Shown here: positions 22,443 through 34,291 of the stretch, one piece after another
How positions within the stretch are numbered: the stretch's first letter is position 1
Layout: every line of letters starts with the position of its first letter
From: Aotearoamyces nothofagi
Taxonomy: Eukaryota; Ascomycota; Leotiomycetes; Leotiales; Tympanidaceae
Direction: 5' to 3'
Length of the DNA stretch: 64,000 nt
Assembly (NCBI GenBank): GCA_015345905.1
Contig: JADDTR010000002.1
Coordinates: 620,001-684,000 of the forward strand
The notes under the pieces: generated by a model
What the model was told of the DNA's origin: nothing
The model's input: the letters and a program-made list of their open reading frames with translations, nothing else
Database searches by the model: none
Program-made: the position numbers and the translations under genes

Positions 22443-22539
22443 CACGGCAGGCAAAGGCACACACACGCCAGCCAGCCAGCAGCAACAGCAGCAACAACAA
22501 CAACGACAGCGACCCAGGCACCGGTACCGGGCACGGGCA

Positions 22540-22960
22540 CAGGCTACGGACTACAGGCTACAGACTACAGACTACAGACTACAGGCTATACAGTCCTACT
22601 AGCTATAGCCAGGCTACAGGCTACAGTAGAGGCTACAGACCACAGGCCATACGAGCTATAGGCTGCTGGCTGTCCAGGCTGCAGGCTGTCCAGGCTACAG
22701 TACTAACTCTAGGCTACAGCACTAACTCTAGGCTACAGCACTAACTCTAGGCTACAGCACTAACTCTAGGCTACAGCACTAACTCTAGGCTGTCCAGGCT
22801 GCTGGCTACGGGCTGTTGTTGGTTATAGACTACAGTATAGGCTGTACAGTACTAGCTATACGCTATCCAGGCTACTCGTTACAGGCTACAGGCTACAGGC
22901 TATACAGTACAGGCTACAGGCTACTGTACAGGCTACAGGCTACAGCTATCCAGGCTACAG
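22540..22960. repeat. GGCTACAG-type minisatellite with a 19-bp subarray
   Basis: Nearly the whole stretch is built from GGCTACAG, GACTACAG and GGCTATACAG words. In the middle (about 22695-22790) five copies of the 19-bp unit GGCTACAGCACTAACTCTA follow each other, the last ending in CTGTCC. The words vary in length but stay in one orientation. Confidence 0.85.
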
Positions 22961-23132
22961 ACCGTCGCCAACAGTGGCCGACACTCGCCAGCTCAACTCG
23001 CCCAACTCAGCCAGCTCTCGCCTGGGCTCAGCTGAGCCCGTGGACGTCGCTTACGGGCCTACGACCTTACAGTACGACCGACGACCTGCGACCTACGGCC
23101 TACCACCGACTGCCACCCCTACTGACTCCCCC

Positions 23133-23165
23133 TACCCTACCCTGCCCTGCCCTGCCCTGCCTGCT
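23133..23165. repeat. CCTGC/CCTAC pentanucleotide repeat
   Basis: A run of CCTAC then CCTGC units, followed further right (about 23333-23362) by three GGCCTGACCT units, in the region just upstream of the lte1 start. Confidence 0.7.
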
Positions 23166-23484
23166 CTCTTTCCCTCCCATGACGCCCGCCCAGCCACCGG
23201 CCGAGCTCCCCCATCCCTCCCTTCCCTTCCCTCTCACACCACACCGCACCACACACACATTCCCTTTCCCTCTCGGTCCTCTGCCGTTGGACCACCCCGT
23301 GCGTGCTCGCTCGATTCAATCCACGCCCGACCCGGCCTGACCTGGCCTGACCTGGCCTGACTTCACTTGTCCTCCTCCCTCTGCGTAGACCGACGTCCCG
23401 ACATCCCCAAGCCAATGCATCGTGGACGGCCAGCAGCACGACGCAGCTGAAGCCTGCCCATAAGTACTCTGCATGAATTGAGTC

Positions 23485-26400
23485 ATGGAGCCCGAGGCTC
23501 CGGTGCGTGCCTCGCCGCAACCAAGCACGCCCGCAGCGCCTGGGAGTCTGCGCCGACGACAGCAGCGTGACCCGCTGGCGCCGCGAGCGGTGCCATCGAG
23601 CGAGCACCGCATCGCTGCCACGGTGCGGGACGTTTACGGTGCCGCCGATGCTACCGTCAAGCTCTCTCCGGCGCCGCGAGCAAAAACAGCAGGGCGATTG
23701 TGGCCAGAGACGGGTAGGAAAAGACCAAACGACGGCGAGACATGCTTGGGAGGCAATCAGCAGGCCAAGGGGAAGGGATCGCTGGGCGAGAGCAGGTCCG
23801 ATGTGGCCCCAGATGGAGGTTCCGCTGGGAGAGAAGGCCGCCAGTTCACAGTCGCCAACGTGGGAAACAACGGGAGAATGTACCTGCGGTAAGTGAAGTG
23901 AGCGCCAGTTGTCGCCCGAGTTGCGTCTCGGAATGGCATCTCGGTGCCTCGAGAGGATACGCAGGCGCGGTGTGACGTGTCTGCCAGAGCTGACGAGATC
24001 ATAGACCTACAACTCGACCGGCGAATCAGCGCTATCCGCAGCCTGCTTTCGTCTTTCCCATAACCCCGCCGAGTACAGCAGGCCTTGACAACCTCCTTGT
24101 TCGCAACGAGGGAGACGACTCACAGAGAGATAGCTTGTGGACCGAGTCGCGCTCGCCGCCAGCGACACCCCCAGGACGCGCTGCAGATCGGAGACCTCCA
24201 GCTTCCCAGACGACGCCAGAGCTCCGGACGCAGCACAGACGCGCATACTCATACTCTACCATAGACGATCAGCATGGCATGCAGGCGTCTGATGTTGGCG
24301 CCTTCAAGGTGGTCATCGAGAGGCCAGGCACGGATACACGGCCCAAGACCTCAGGGGAGCACGGCGAGATCCCAACTCTCGAGGTCTCTATTCCGTCATA
24401 CAAGCTGGGAACTCCGAGATTCAGCACGCGCGGCACCCCTTTCATCTGCGGCTCTTCTTTTGCTGGCACGGAGGATATGCGCGGAAGCATCTCCCAGGGC
24501 GAGAGGGATGTGCATCAGAAAGACAGAAACACGCTCCACCCCGACGTGATGTTTATCAGAAGACACTCCCATGCGTCGTCTCAGTGCCACTATCCTCGGT
24601 TCGGTACAGCAAGCCTGCCGGCTTCTTCTCTGCCATCGCCGTCCTTGGTGCGGCCTCGCGGCGTCATTGAACCAGCAATGTTCGACGCTCTGACTTTCAA
24701 GCCAGCATGCGACGATCGGTCAGTTGTCCGATATACATCTCTGACTGGCTCCATTACTGCCGCCACACCGCCGCGTCTTGTGGCCGAGATCACCTCCCCA
24801 AGCTTCGTGGACTATGACCTCCTATCCGACTTCTTCCTGACCTTCCGCTCATTTCTCACAACGTCGGACTTGCTAGCCATGCTCATCGCCCGGCTCAGGT
24901 GGGCACTTGATAGGGGTGACGAGAATGGCATAATAGTCAGGGTGAGGGCGTTTGTCGCCCTTCGCCACTGGGTTCTGAACTACTTCGTCGATGACTACGT
25001 AGTAGATTATGATCTGCGCAGAGAGTTCTGTGACCTTCTCAACGCCTTTGTAGAGGAGATCCTGCAGAAGCCGGCAAGTGAGAGAAGCCAGCTGAAGATC
25101 CTCGGCGAGCTTAAGAAATGTTGGCGAAGAACGTGCGCTCTGTACTGGGATGGCCCGGAGTTCTCGACCGACATGGGCCCCGAGGCTCCCATCATCCCAG
25201 GAGGCATTGCTGGATCTCGAGCGCCTTATCTGACACCAAGCTCCTATGAGGAGCAATCTGAACTAGGCGCCCCCCAACTCGACGGCATCTTGCATTACGA
25301 GACCTCGGCAGACGGTCATAACTACTTTGCAGATGTCTCAAGAACTGGCAATCCCGAGAGTTTTTACATCGAGCCTCAGCCGGTTATCGTCCAGTCTAGC
25401 TCCGAAGGTAACGGTCAAGATCCAGATCCACCTACATCACCCAGTAGCTTTACGAGTGTCGAGGTTTTTTCCTGCTCCTTTCCCACAAAGTCAAAGGAGC
25501 CACAGGACGGTTATCCTCCCTTGGGAGCTCACCCTGTGCCTGCGAGTTCCAGATGTGATGGCCAGTCCAATACAGCACACACGCCTAAGGCTCTGACCGG
25601 AAAACGGATCCGCCCAGCTCACGCTCACAGGCGCAGCGGTAGTTTTTCGGACTCCTTGAGGGACGACAGGAGCCGGAAGCCAGTATACAAGATTACAAAA
25701 AATGGCACAGAATTATTCATGGCTCTACCACATGCCGGGAGCCTTGTCCGCGGTAACCTCTTCCCTCCAGGGCAGGCTTTTGTCGACGTGGTTGCACCAA
25801 GTACTCCCGCTGAGATGGACGGGGCAACTACGTACTTTACCCGGTTCGCTTCGAGTCCTAAGGGACCATCGGGAATGTCTGGTCCAGCGATGAAGAGACT
25901 ACTTGGAAGTGTGCGGAGAGCTCTCAGCACCAAATCTGGCACCGCATCCAGTGCGTCACCAACAATGGGCAGCTTTCCTAACATACCACCACTAGGTGTC
26001 CGGGGAGCGACGGTTAATAGACTGCCGGGCACCGCCATCGTCCCCCAATCCCGTTCAGCGAATATAGGAGCGCGTCCACCTGTGCGCATAGATATTCTTG
26101 GCGCGGGCATCGCAGAAGACTTCAAGCAGGCTGTCCGGGAAGACGCCGAGGCAGTCACAGAGAGGAGGGAGCGAGCATCGCAGAGAAGCACTGATCCTGC
26201 ATCTAGCAACGGAGCAGTTTATCCTTCAACGCACCCTGCTACTACGATTGAACCCGAGACCTCTTTCCTGTCCAGAACACAGAGTGGCTTAACAAACGGC
26301 AGTAAATCGATTGTGATTATCGATGATACTCTCCCTCCAGAATTGCCTATCATGCCGGCCGACTTACCGATGAGCCCGTCAATGGATACATTTACGGATG

Positions 26401-28907
26401 CGTTTATGCAGCCCTCTGCAGGCCCCACCCCGCCCTCGACACCTCCAGAGCAGCCTTCGGGGTCTCCAAGAAGATCATCTGGCCTCTTAGGTCAGCACAG
26501 CTGCACGCATAACCATTCTGCCTCGTTGGAAAGGACGCCTTCGTTGGTTCGTGATGCTCGGAGTCCAACAGAAATGGAGCAATCGCCAAGCTTTCACATG
26601 CGCCATCGGCCCTCTATCCACTCCTTTGGAAGGCCCTTTCCAGGCAAAAGATCTGTATCTCTTCGGCGATATGCATCATACCACAGCGGGTTTGTACGCC
26701 ATATAAGTGAGCGAAGCTTTGATGCTACTACATTCTCGGGATCTATAGACAGACAATCACAACAGGCGCCGGCGCTTGCACCACTCCGCGTTCTTCGGCG
26801 ACGGCCTGGCGGCGATCTGCGGGCAGTCAACAATGTTGAGGATCTCAATACTGGGCTTGTTCTGAAGAGGACACATTCTACCGGCTCGCTGACGACATAT
26901 TCGGACTCGGTAAGAAGTTCATACCTTCTGGGCAGAGACTCGGCCGGGTACGTCAACGTCGTCAACAGCGACAACTACCCCCACCAGAAAGCCAAGACAT
27001 TCTCCCTTGGAGCGCTCGCAGAAGCTCCGCCAAAGAGGACGGTCTCTCTTTGCAGCACGCACTCATCAAAGCCTATCATGCGTCCATCATTTGAAGCAGA
27101 AGCGGCCAAGTTGGCTCAAATACCAGATGACGCTGATGATGATGGCGGGGTGGAGTCTGCACTTCTTAAGCTGGAGGGTAAATTTGAGCAGCGTCGGCCC
27201 GCTTTGTCTGCTGACACCTCCAATGACACAAGCACTGAAATCGACGGACCGAGCTTTCAAGGACATTCAAACGAGACAGACGAAGGAGAAGAGAAGCGAC
27301 GACACCGACAAGGACAGGTTGTGGAAAATAGTCTCCCCAACACGCCGCCATTACCAGGGGCGTATCTCCCAGCACCTCTCAGTCCTATAGATCAAGATCT
27401 TCAACCTGCTGTTCATGTAACGGAACTTGCGGACAGCCCAGCCGGGTCTAGTAAATCGCATATGTCTGCCGAGTCGTTCACAGCCGTTCCTATACTTCAG
27501 CGTGAATTTTCGGACTTTGGCGTGAAGCGAAGACAGAATCGTGATTGGACTCAAACTTCGGTTTTTAGAGGACCCAGTAATGAGAGACAAGGTTCTGGAG
27601 AACATGTTTCAGACTCCCCGCATCCGTCTTTCGATTTCATCGACAAGACGGAGAGTCTGAAAAGAATTCCTGTTGGTGGGACCTTTCCCCAGGATAGCGA
27701 AAACCAGTCGTTCCTCGACGATGGGAGCGATGATGGAAGCGATGATGGGAGCGACCTATCTTCTGAAATGTCTCTTGAGGTTGTCTCCCGAACAGAGTAC
27801 ACTGAGCAAAACTCTGTTTTGACATTCCCCCCGATTCGCCCTGGTACTGTTATTACTGATGCCGCTATCCCATCTCATCCGTTACGACAACGATCGTCTC
27901 CAATTATGACCATGAACCAGGCTTTGTCACTGTCGCCCGATACTGCCAATATTCCGCTAGTACATTCGGGGCAACTCAAACAACAAGACTATAAGTCTCT
28001 TCCTACACCTGATGTCACGCCGACAGTGTCATATTCTCGAGGGGGGTTCGACAAGATGCCCTGGGATAATGGTGATCAAGTTGGCCCTCCTCAAGAATCC
28101 AGCAAGCCTGCACAGCCCTCACGTGCAACGTCAGTACACTTGCCGTTTATCCTGGCATTTGACTCGAAGATCCTAGCTCAGCAATTTACTCTCATTGAGA
28201 AAGATGCCCTGAACGAGATCGATTGGAAAGAGTTGATTGATATGAGATGGAAGAATGCGTCAACAGACTCACGATCATGGGTAGATTTCCTGAGGATGCA
28301 GGAAGCCAGAGGTGTTGAGGTCGTAATCGCACGCTTTAACATCATGGTCAAATGGGCCGTCTCTGAATGTGTACTCACACAAAACCTTGAGGAGCGGGCC
28401 CAGTGTATTATCAAGTACATTCACATCGCCGAGCACTGCCGTCGTTACCGCAACTACGCTACAATGTATCAGCTCACAGTCGCGCTGACTTGCAGTGATA
28501 TATCCCGCCTAACCAAAACTTGGGCGAAGGTTCCGGCCGCAGATGTAAAGAGTCTTCGAGATCTAGAGGACCTTGTGCAGCCGACGCGCAACTTTCATAA
28601 CCTTCGTGCAGAAATGGAGGGTACCGGAGCAGACCGGGGCTGCATTCCTTTTATTGGCATCTACACGCATGATCTGCTATTCAACGCGCAGAGGCCCAGC
28701 CAGATAGCGAGCACGCCGACGACAGAACCGTTAGTAAACTTTGAGAGGTGTAGGACTTCTGCGGCGGTTGTGAAGAACTTGTTGCGGCTGTTGGAGGCGA
28801 GTTCACTGTACAGGTTTCAGCCTATCGAGGGTATCACGGAGCGCTGCTTGTGGATGGCAGCCTTGAGTGACGAAGAGATTCGCAAATTTGGAGAGACGAT
28901 AGAGTGA
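23485..28907 (+). CDS. lte1: Lte1-type Ras-like guanine nucleotide exchange factor
   Basis: Two exons (23485..23888, 24005..28907) give 1768 aa. The short first exon carries the conserved start with EHRIAATVRDVYGAADATVK. The 116-nt intron ends at the CATAG before 24005 and joins MYLR to PTTRPANQRYPQPAFVFP in frame. A RasGEF_N domain lies near residues 380-490 (PPRLVAEITSPSFVDYDLLS), followed by about 1000 disordered residues and a C-terminal CDC25/RasGEF domain near 1520-1768 (WKELIDMRWKN, FNIMVKWAVSECVL, FIGIYTHDLLF). Domains at the two ends with a long disordered middle match Lte1 rather than Cdc25 or Bud5, and there is no SH3 domain. Lte1 relatives act in mitotic exit and polarity, although yeast Lte1 may not be a classical exchange factor. 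A DDGS triplet repeat sits at about 27720-27750. Confidence 0.9.
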
Positions 28908-29918
28908 GGTCTCTGTTACAAGCATGGAAAGACATTTATTTTGTCCGCAAGGACTTGACGATTATATACCGGGGAATGGGCCGGTATCACGAATTTCATT
29001 TTTTATCCCCTGTACACATACATATACTTTTGCACATCATAGCGAGGGTTGCCTGCATCAAGTCGGACGAGCTACTACTGTTCCGCACACTTTTGTAATG
29101 TCTTTTTTCTTTTTTTTTTTCTCCCCCCAGCCGTTGAACTGGTTCTCTCTTTTCTTCGGCATAGCAAGCAGCATGCATTACGAGGGCTGGCCTACTAGAT
29201 CTGGGATAGCTTGTGGCCCCACTGCTGTTAATTATCACGACGATGACGAGCTTGAAAAGATATGCGAGGTGGCATGACGCTGTACGGCGAGCGGTATTAT
29301 CGGGTGTGTTTTTTTTTGTTTCTTCTTCTTCTTCTTTTATTTTTGGCTTGCTTGTAACAATGAAGATCTGGTTCGCGGACTGCAGGGAGATGGGGAGGGG
29401 GAGGGGAAGGGGCAAATGACATCGATAGCTACTGCTGCGCCTTTTATGGCCTGGCTTTTTCTTTCTTCTTCTATCATTATTGGCTTCGGGGATCCCGGTA
29501 TTAGCCGGCTAGTACGAGCACGAGACGCAGATGAAATGATCAGGGTATCTTTGCTACATGCATGGGGGTTTTTTTTTTTCGTGACGCTGCATTGTGATTT
29601 GAATGTTGATACTCTTACGGCTGCAGCCGTATTGCTAAATAAGCCCGACCACGAGGAGCAGGCACCTCGTTCCGATGGATCTGCTCCGTCGCGGCTCGCG
29701 CTCTGGGATTCCAGAGCCAGGCAGCGAACGGCCCTGGGCCAGTCGGCGTGGTCTAGTCTGGCACGCGGGGCTATCCATCCGAGAGAGAGAGAGAGAGAGA
29801 GAGCTTCCATCATGTCTCATCTGGAGCGCGAGGAGGGGGTGCGTGCGTGTACGTGTCGCGTCTCGTCTCGTCTCGTCTCGTCTACCCAGCCGCGCTCCCC
29901 GCCATTCTATCTCTAGTT
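28908..29918. other. Intergenic between convergent lte1 and sec18, low complexity
   Basis: No supported gene is present. T-rich runs (29101-29127, 29309-29345, 29569-29580), a GA microsatellite (29781-29803) and a TCTCG microsatellite (29859-29881) are present. Open frames here are low-complexity. Confidence 0.65.
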
Positions 29919-32493
29919 CTACATACGGGCAGACGACATCATCTTGGCCATGACGTCGGCGAACTGGCCGACGCGGTCATCGGGCGACTGCTTGGCCGTC
30001 TCGATGCCCAGCAGGACGCGCTTGATGCCGACGCCGACCTCGTCGACGCCCGTGGTCTGGCGCAGCGCGTCGAGCGACGCGGCGAGGTCGGCGGCGTCGT
30101 CGAAGGCGCGCACCTCGCGCAGGATCGAGGCCAGCTCGGCGTGCGTGTTGACGTTGGGCACGGCGAGCTCGCGGTCGAAGGACGCGTAGAGGTCGAGCTG
30201 CTGCAGGACGGAGCGCTGCGTCGTGGTGGCGAGGATGAGGAGGCGGCGGCCCTGGGGGTTTGTTAGTGGCGCCTTGCGGTGCTGAGAGGGCACGGGTGCA
30301 CTTACGCTGGGTGGCTGTTTGGTTATGAGGACCATCAGGGTTTGCAGGACCAGGTTGGAGAAGCGGGGCCCGATGGGCACCCAGTCGATGATCCTCTCGA
30401 TGTTGTCCACGACGACGATGTTCTGCGGGGACTTATACGCGTCTGTGAAGACCTTGTTGAGGTATTGGATCTTGGCCATCTCGCCAAACCCAACCATGTT
30501 CTCTGGCGAAACGAGCTTGATGAATGGAAAGCCAGAGTCTATAGCAATTTTGGCTGCCAGGGCTGTCTTTCCAGAGCCAGGAGGTCCGTGTAATAGAACA
30601 GACAGGAGAGGTTCCGACGCTGACTCTCTTACTTGATTTACAAATAATTGTCCATCTTGCAATATGTTATCAATATGAGGGCTGAAGCGCAAGATGCCGC
30701 CTCTGACAGCCGTTGCCAACTCTTCTTCTGACACACCAAATGCCGGCTTTACCTCTTCTAGGGCTTTCATGAAGTCATCTCGGTTTACCTTCATATTCTC
30801 GATATCGTCGCTGACTCCAGCCACGGTGCCAACCTTGACATGTCGGTTGAAGGCAAATGACGATGCTGACTTGACGAGACCTCCTATCTCTGCTCCAGAA
30901 AAGTTTTTCGTCATGTGAGCCAACTCTGCCAGATCGACATCCAGATCCATAACGTTATTCTCGCGCATCTTCGAAGTGTGAATCTTAAGAATCTGCGAGC
31001 GGCCATGCTCGTCTGGTAAAGAGATCTCCATATGCACTTCCAGTCGACCAGGTCTTAACAGGGCATCGTCGATCATATCCATTCGATTTGTCATTCCAAT
31101 TAGCAATATGTTGTTCAGCTGGTCAACACCATCTAGTTTTGATAGAAGCTGGTTAACGACGCTATCTCCCACGCCAGTTCCACCTCCAGCACCACTACCT
31201 CTCTGCTTGCAGACAGCATCTAACTCGTCAAAGATGATAATGTGCAGTCCGCTTTCGTCTCCTTTCTCCTTATACTCTTTCTCGGCATCGGCAAAAAGCT
31301 TTCTGATATTCTCCTCTGATTGACCGACATACTTGTTCAGGACTTCAGGGCCATTAATGACCTTTGGCTCTCTGGAGTTCAACATCTTTCCAATTTGGCG
31401 TGCAATCAAGGTCTTTCCAGTACCCGGAGGGCCATAAAGCAGGATTCCCTTTACGTGTTGAATTCCCAGTTTCTCAATGAGGCCAGGAGGAAAGATTCGG
31501 GAAGCGAAAGCCCTTCGAAAGATGGCACTGAATTCCGTATCTAGACCACCAATACCCATGTCCTCGAACTTAAAGTCCGGGGCAATGATAGAGTTAGCAG
31601 CGGGCCTTTTTGCAGAGCCCTTAAGCTTAATCGGAGTCTTTGCATCCTTGAAGAAGGTTATGGCAGTATGTCTCGTCAAAATACCACGAGCTTCTGGCGA
31701 GCTAACTGTAGGTGCCACAGATGCTCCAGATTTTTCCAAACTAAGATCAACCAGTTGAACAGTCCTTATTGTCACGCTAAGGGGGATACTTTTATGATCC
31801 ATGACAAGCTGCTGGCCAGGCGCGAATACCTGGTTTTCGTAGAGTTTGATAAAATAGTCTGCTAAGGCATCCTGGTCATATGGAGTCTCAGTAATCTTTC
31901 TTCCTGCGAATCCTACTTCAACGTCCATGGTGCCCAGGTAGCTATGGCCACCCTGCGAAAATGGGTCATAGAGCTCTGCAGTAACGATATCGATCTGACT
32001 GACACCCGCCCAATTCCTCTGTGGGCCGGTCAATCCTATATATCCTGCGGGGAACCCTTGTGTCGGTCGTGCAGTGACAACGAAAGTTCGATTTATGAGT
32101 ATGTACAAATCGGTTCCATCGCGATTGGGAGGAAAGTCTGATGGGGAAACAGCAGTTCTATAAGAAAGTAAGCATCCATTTCGATGTAAGTTTGAAAGGC
32201 TGAGGCTCTCCGTACATATTGCCATAGATGTATTGGTTTTGGAGATTCTTGTCATCCACTTTCGCAGGTTGCAGTTGTTTCACCACGGCCTGAGAACGCC
32301 CAACTGGTGCTCTCTGTGACACTCCTCTATTTGGTAACGGTGGGCCTCCACCTCCTCCACCATAGCCACCTCTTGGAGCATCATATCCACCCATAGTCGT
32401 GTCCTCCCTAGGAGGCGGTGGCGGTGCGCCGTAACCGCCTTGTTCTCGGCTACCTCTCGGACCTTTGCCAAAAAGATTATCTCGATTGAACAT
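29919..32493 (-). CDS. sec18: Vesicular-fusion ATPase Sec18 (NSF)
   Basis: Exons on the minus strand are 32493..32216, 32157..30306 and 30251..29919, giving 820 aa, close to NSF/Sec18 elsewhere. The N-terminal Gly-rich leader is followed by the N domain (AVSPSDFPPNRDG, FVVTARPTQGFPAGYIGL). The D1 AAA domain has Walker A GPPGTGKT (about 335-342), Walker B IIIFDELDAVC and sensor and arginine-finger region MTNRMDMIDDALLRPGRLE. D2 has GPPGSGKT (about 616-623) and VVVDNIERIIDW. Sec18 disassembles SNARE complexes with alpha-SNAP in every fusion step of the secretory pathway. The second intron (30252..30305) is 54 nt, with good GT-AG ends and no stop, so retention would insert 18 residues between PPS and GRRLL. 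The last exon is much more GC-rich than the rest. Confidence 0.97.
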
Positions 32494-33107
32494 TATAATG
32501 CGATTCTTGTAGAGTGAGCGCGATTTTGTATATAGTTATATGAGCTCTCGGACCAGGGAATATGTTGTCTTGCTAACCAAAACATAGGTTAGCACGGTAC
32601 CGTTAACAAATAGATACGAGGAACCCCTTGGAGCCCTCATGAAGGCATATGACTCACAACCTGAGAAATTTACTTAATTCGTATATGTCGATTCGTCTAG
32701 GTATATGTTGTTGACGTGTCCTGATCTTCCGTTAGGTCCGTCAAGGTGTCCTGAAGCTCTGTCTGCAGTAGCGAGCTCGTAATGATTTAAAGGCGGAAGA
32801 TCTCCTGCACTTAAGTTCTATTTATTAAGGACAGCTTTCATCAATCAATATGAAGCTGTCTTGGAAATGGTGCACACCGATTTTGTTACGTTTATTGTCT
32901 TTGTCTCAAGTGAGTCTCGGATCTCCAACTGAGGCATTCAGCAACAACATCGGGTCCGTGCATGTCGTTGCGGGCTTCTATTTTGGCCTCGCCGCTAGCC
33001 CCACAGAGAGCTTATCGCCTTCGCTCTCTCAGCCTTCTCGACCTCATGTCAGCCTCGATGGCACAACATTTGTGCAACTTGCCAACCACGAGCTTGCTTT
33101 GCCCATA
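32494..33107. promoter_or_regulatory. Divergent promoter region between sec18 and the LENG1-like gene
   Basis: This spacer separates two divergently transcribed genes. It contains an upstream ATG at 32850 on the plus strand whose frame runs without stop into the LENG1-like start at 33108. No clear TATA box was identified. Confidence 0.5.
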
Positions 33108-34148
33108 ATGCCTTTGTGAGTTTCTTTCTCCCATTCACCAAGCTGTGGCAATCACTGAAAGCTTTCTAGGCATTTATTAGGCAAGAAGTCCTGGAACGTC
33201 TACAATCACGATAACATCGAAAAGGTCAAGCGCGATGAAGCTGTCGCAAGGGCGAAGGAGGAGGCGGAGGAGCAACGCATGCAAGAGTTAGATGCGGAGC
33301 GAAGAATACAGATCTTGCGCGGCGAAGTTCCAACTCCACTCCCAATCGCCGAGGGTGATAAAGATGAGACCGACCGAGAAAGGCCATCGCATAGCTCTGG
33401 AAGGGAGCGCAAGAAGAGGAAACGAGCCGGCGAGAATGACACCGACTTCGAAATGAGAGTCGCGAATGATCAGATACAACATACTTCTGGCACGCAGGTC
33501 GTGCTTCGGAAACCTACAAGTGACTTGCCTTTGACTGACAGGGCTGGGCATATCGACTTATTCCCACAGGAACACCCTAAGCTTCCAGCCAAGAATCCTG
33601 AAGCCGAGAAGGAGTTGGCTAGGAAAAAGAAAGAGTATGAAGATCAGTATACAATGCGTTTCGCGAATGCTGCCGGATTTAAGCAGAGTCTTGATAATCC
33701 GTGGTATTCGAAACATGCTGTCGAGGTAGCAGATGAAGAAGTAGCCGCACCGAGTAAAGACGTTTGGGGCAATGAAGATCCGCGAAGAAAGCAAAGAGAG
33801 GCGGCTCGGATCGTATCCAGTGATCCTCTAGCCTCTATGCGTCAAGGGGCTGCAAAGGTTAGGGAGGTCGAAAGACAAAGGAAGCAATGGAAAGCCGAAA
33901 GGGACAAGGAGATGCTCGAAATGGCCAAGATAGACCGTAGAAATGAAAAACGAAAGAGACGGCCTAATGATTCTGCAGAAGATGACATTGAGTCATTTAG
34001 TTTGGATGCCGCTGAAGAGACTCGTGGAAAGAGGTCACGGCATAGCACAGAGGAGAGGAGACATCACAGAGAGTCACATCGGAGATCGCATACACATAGG
34101 GATCATAGTAGGGATCGGGCTAGACATAGGCATCATCATCGTGGTTAA
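33108..34148 (+). CDS. LENG1-like protein with N-terminal Cir_N domain
   Basis: The first exon holds only eight coding bases (33108..33115); after a 54-nt intron the second runs 33170..34148, giving 328 aa. The spliced start MPLHLLGKKSWNVYNHDNIE is the conserved Cir_N motif (KKSWNVYN..NIEKVKRDE), followed by a coiled, acidic-basic stretch (EEQRMQELDAERRIQILRG) and an Arg/His/Ser-rich tail (RHHRESHRRSH). Human LENG1 and relatives share this start and are associated with splicing; the tail resembles RS-like regions. An ATG at 32850 lies in the same frame and would add 86 residues beginning with a hydrophobic signal-like stretch. I chose 33108 because the family begins there. The nucleus is the expected location. 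Confidence 0.85.
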
Positions 34149-34291
34149 TCATTGTTATCAATCTCTAACGCCGCTTCGTCCATCCAATTCCACCTTTTAA
34201 AGATACAGCGAACTGTACGGAGAAATTATCAAAGTATATGAGAGCAACAAAATATTGGTGTCTCCTGTAGAATGGAGATCCAAACGCGTTC

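Larger units (their letters stand above)
18929..23484. repeat. 4.5-kb gene-free zone dense in micro- and minisatellites
   Basis: The zone holds at least eight unrelated tandem-repeat blocks, listed individually, separated by GC-rich stretches and homopurine or homopyrimidine runs such as CT (20360-20390) and AGAAG (21683-21705). Open frames here are side effects of repeats whose units contain no stop codon. Several repeat families share the core TACTGTA or its complement TACAGTA. Its right end is presumably the promoter of the lte1 gene. Confidence 0.75.

Noticed and set aside
21801-22521. Minus-strand frames of 158-221 codons
   Set aside because: They read through minisatellite units (repeated Tyr-Ser-Thr and Phe-Gln-Gln peptides), so they are repeat artefacts.
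18929-23484. Possible CRISPR-like array in the repeat zone
   Set aside because: Repeats are head to tail or of variable length without unique constant-length spacers, and the organism is a eukaryote.
29416-29916. 166-codon plus-strand frame between lte1 and sec18
   Set aside because: It runs through T-rich tracts, a GA microsatellite and a TCTCG microsatellite and shows no conserved content.
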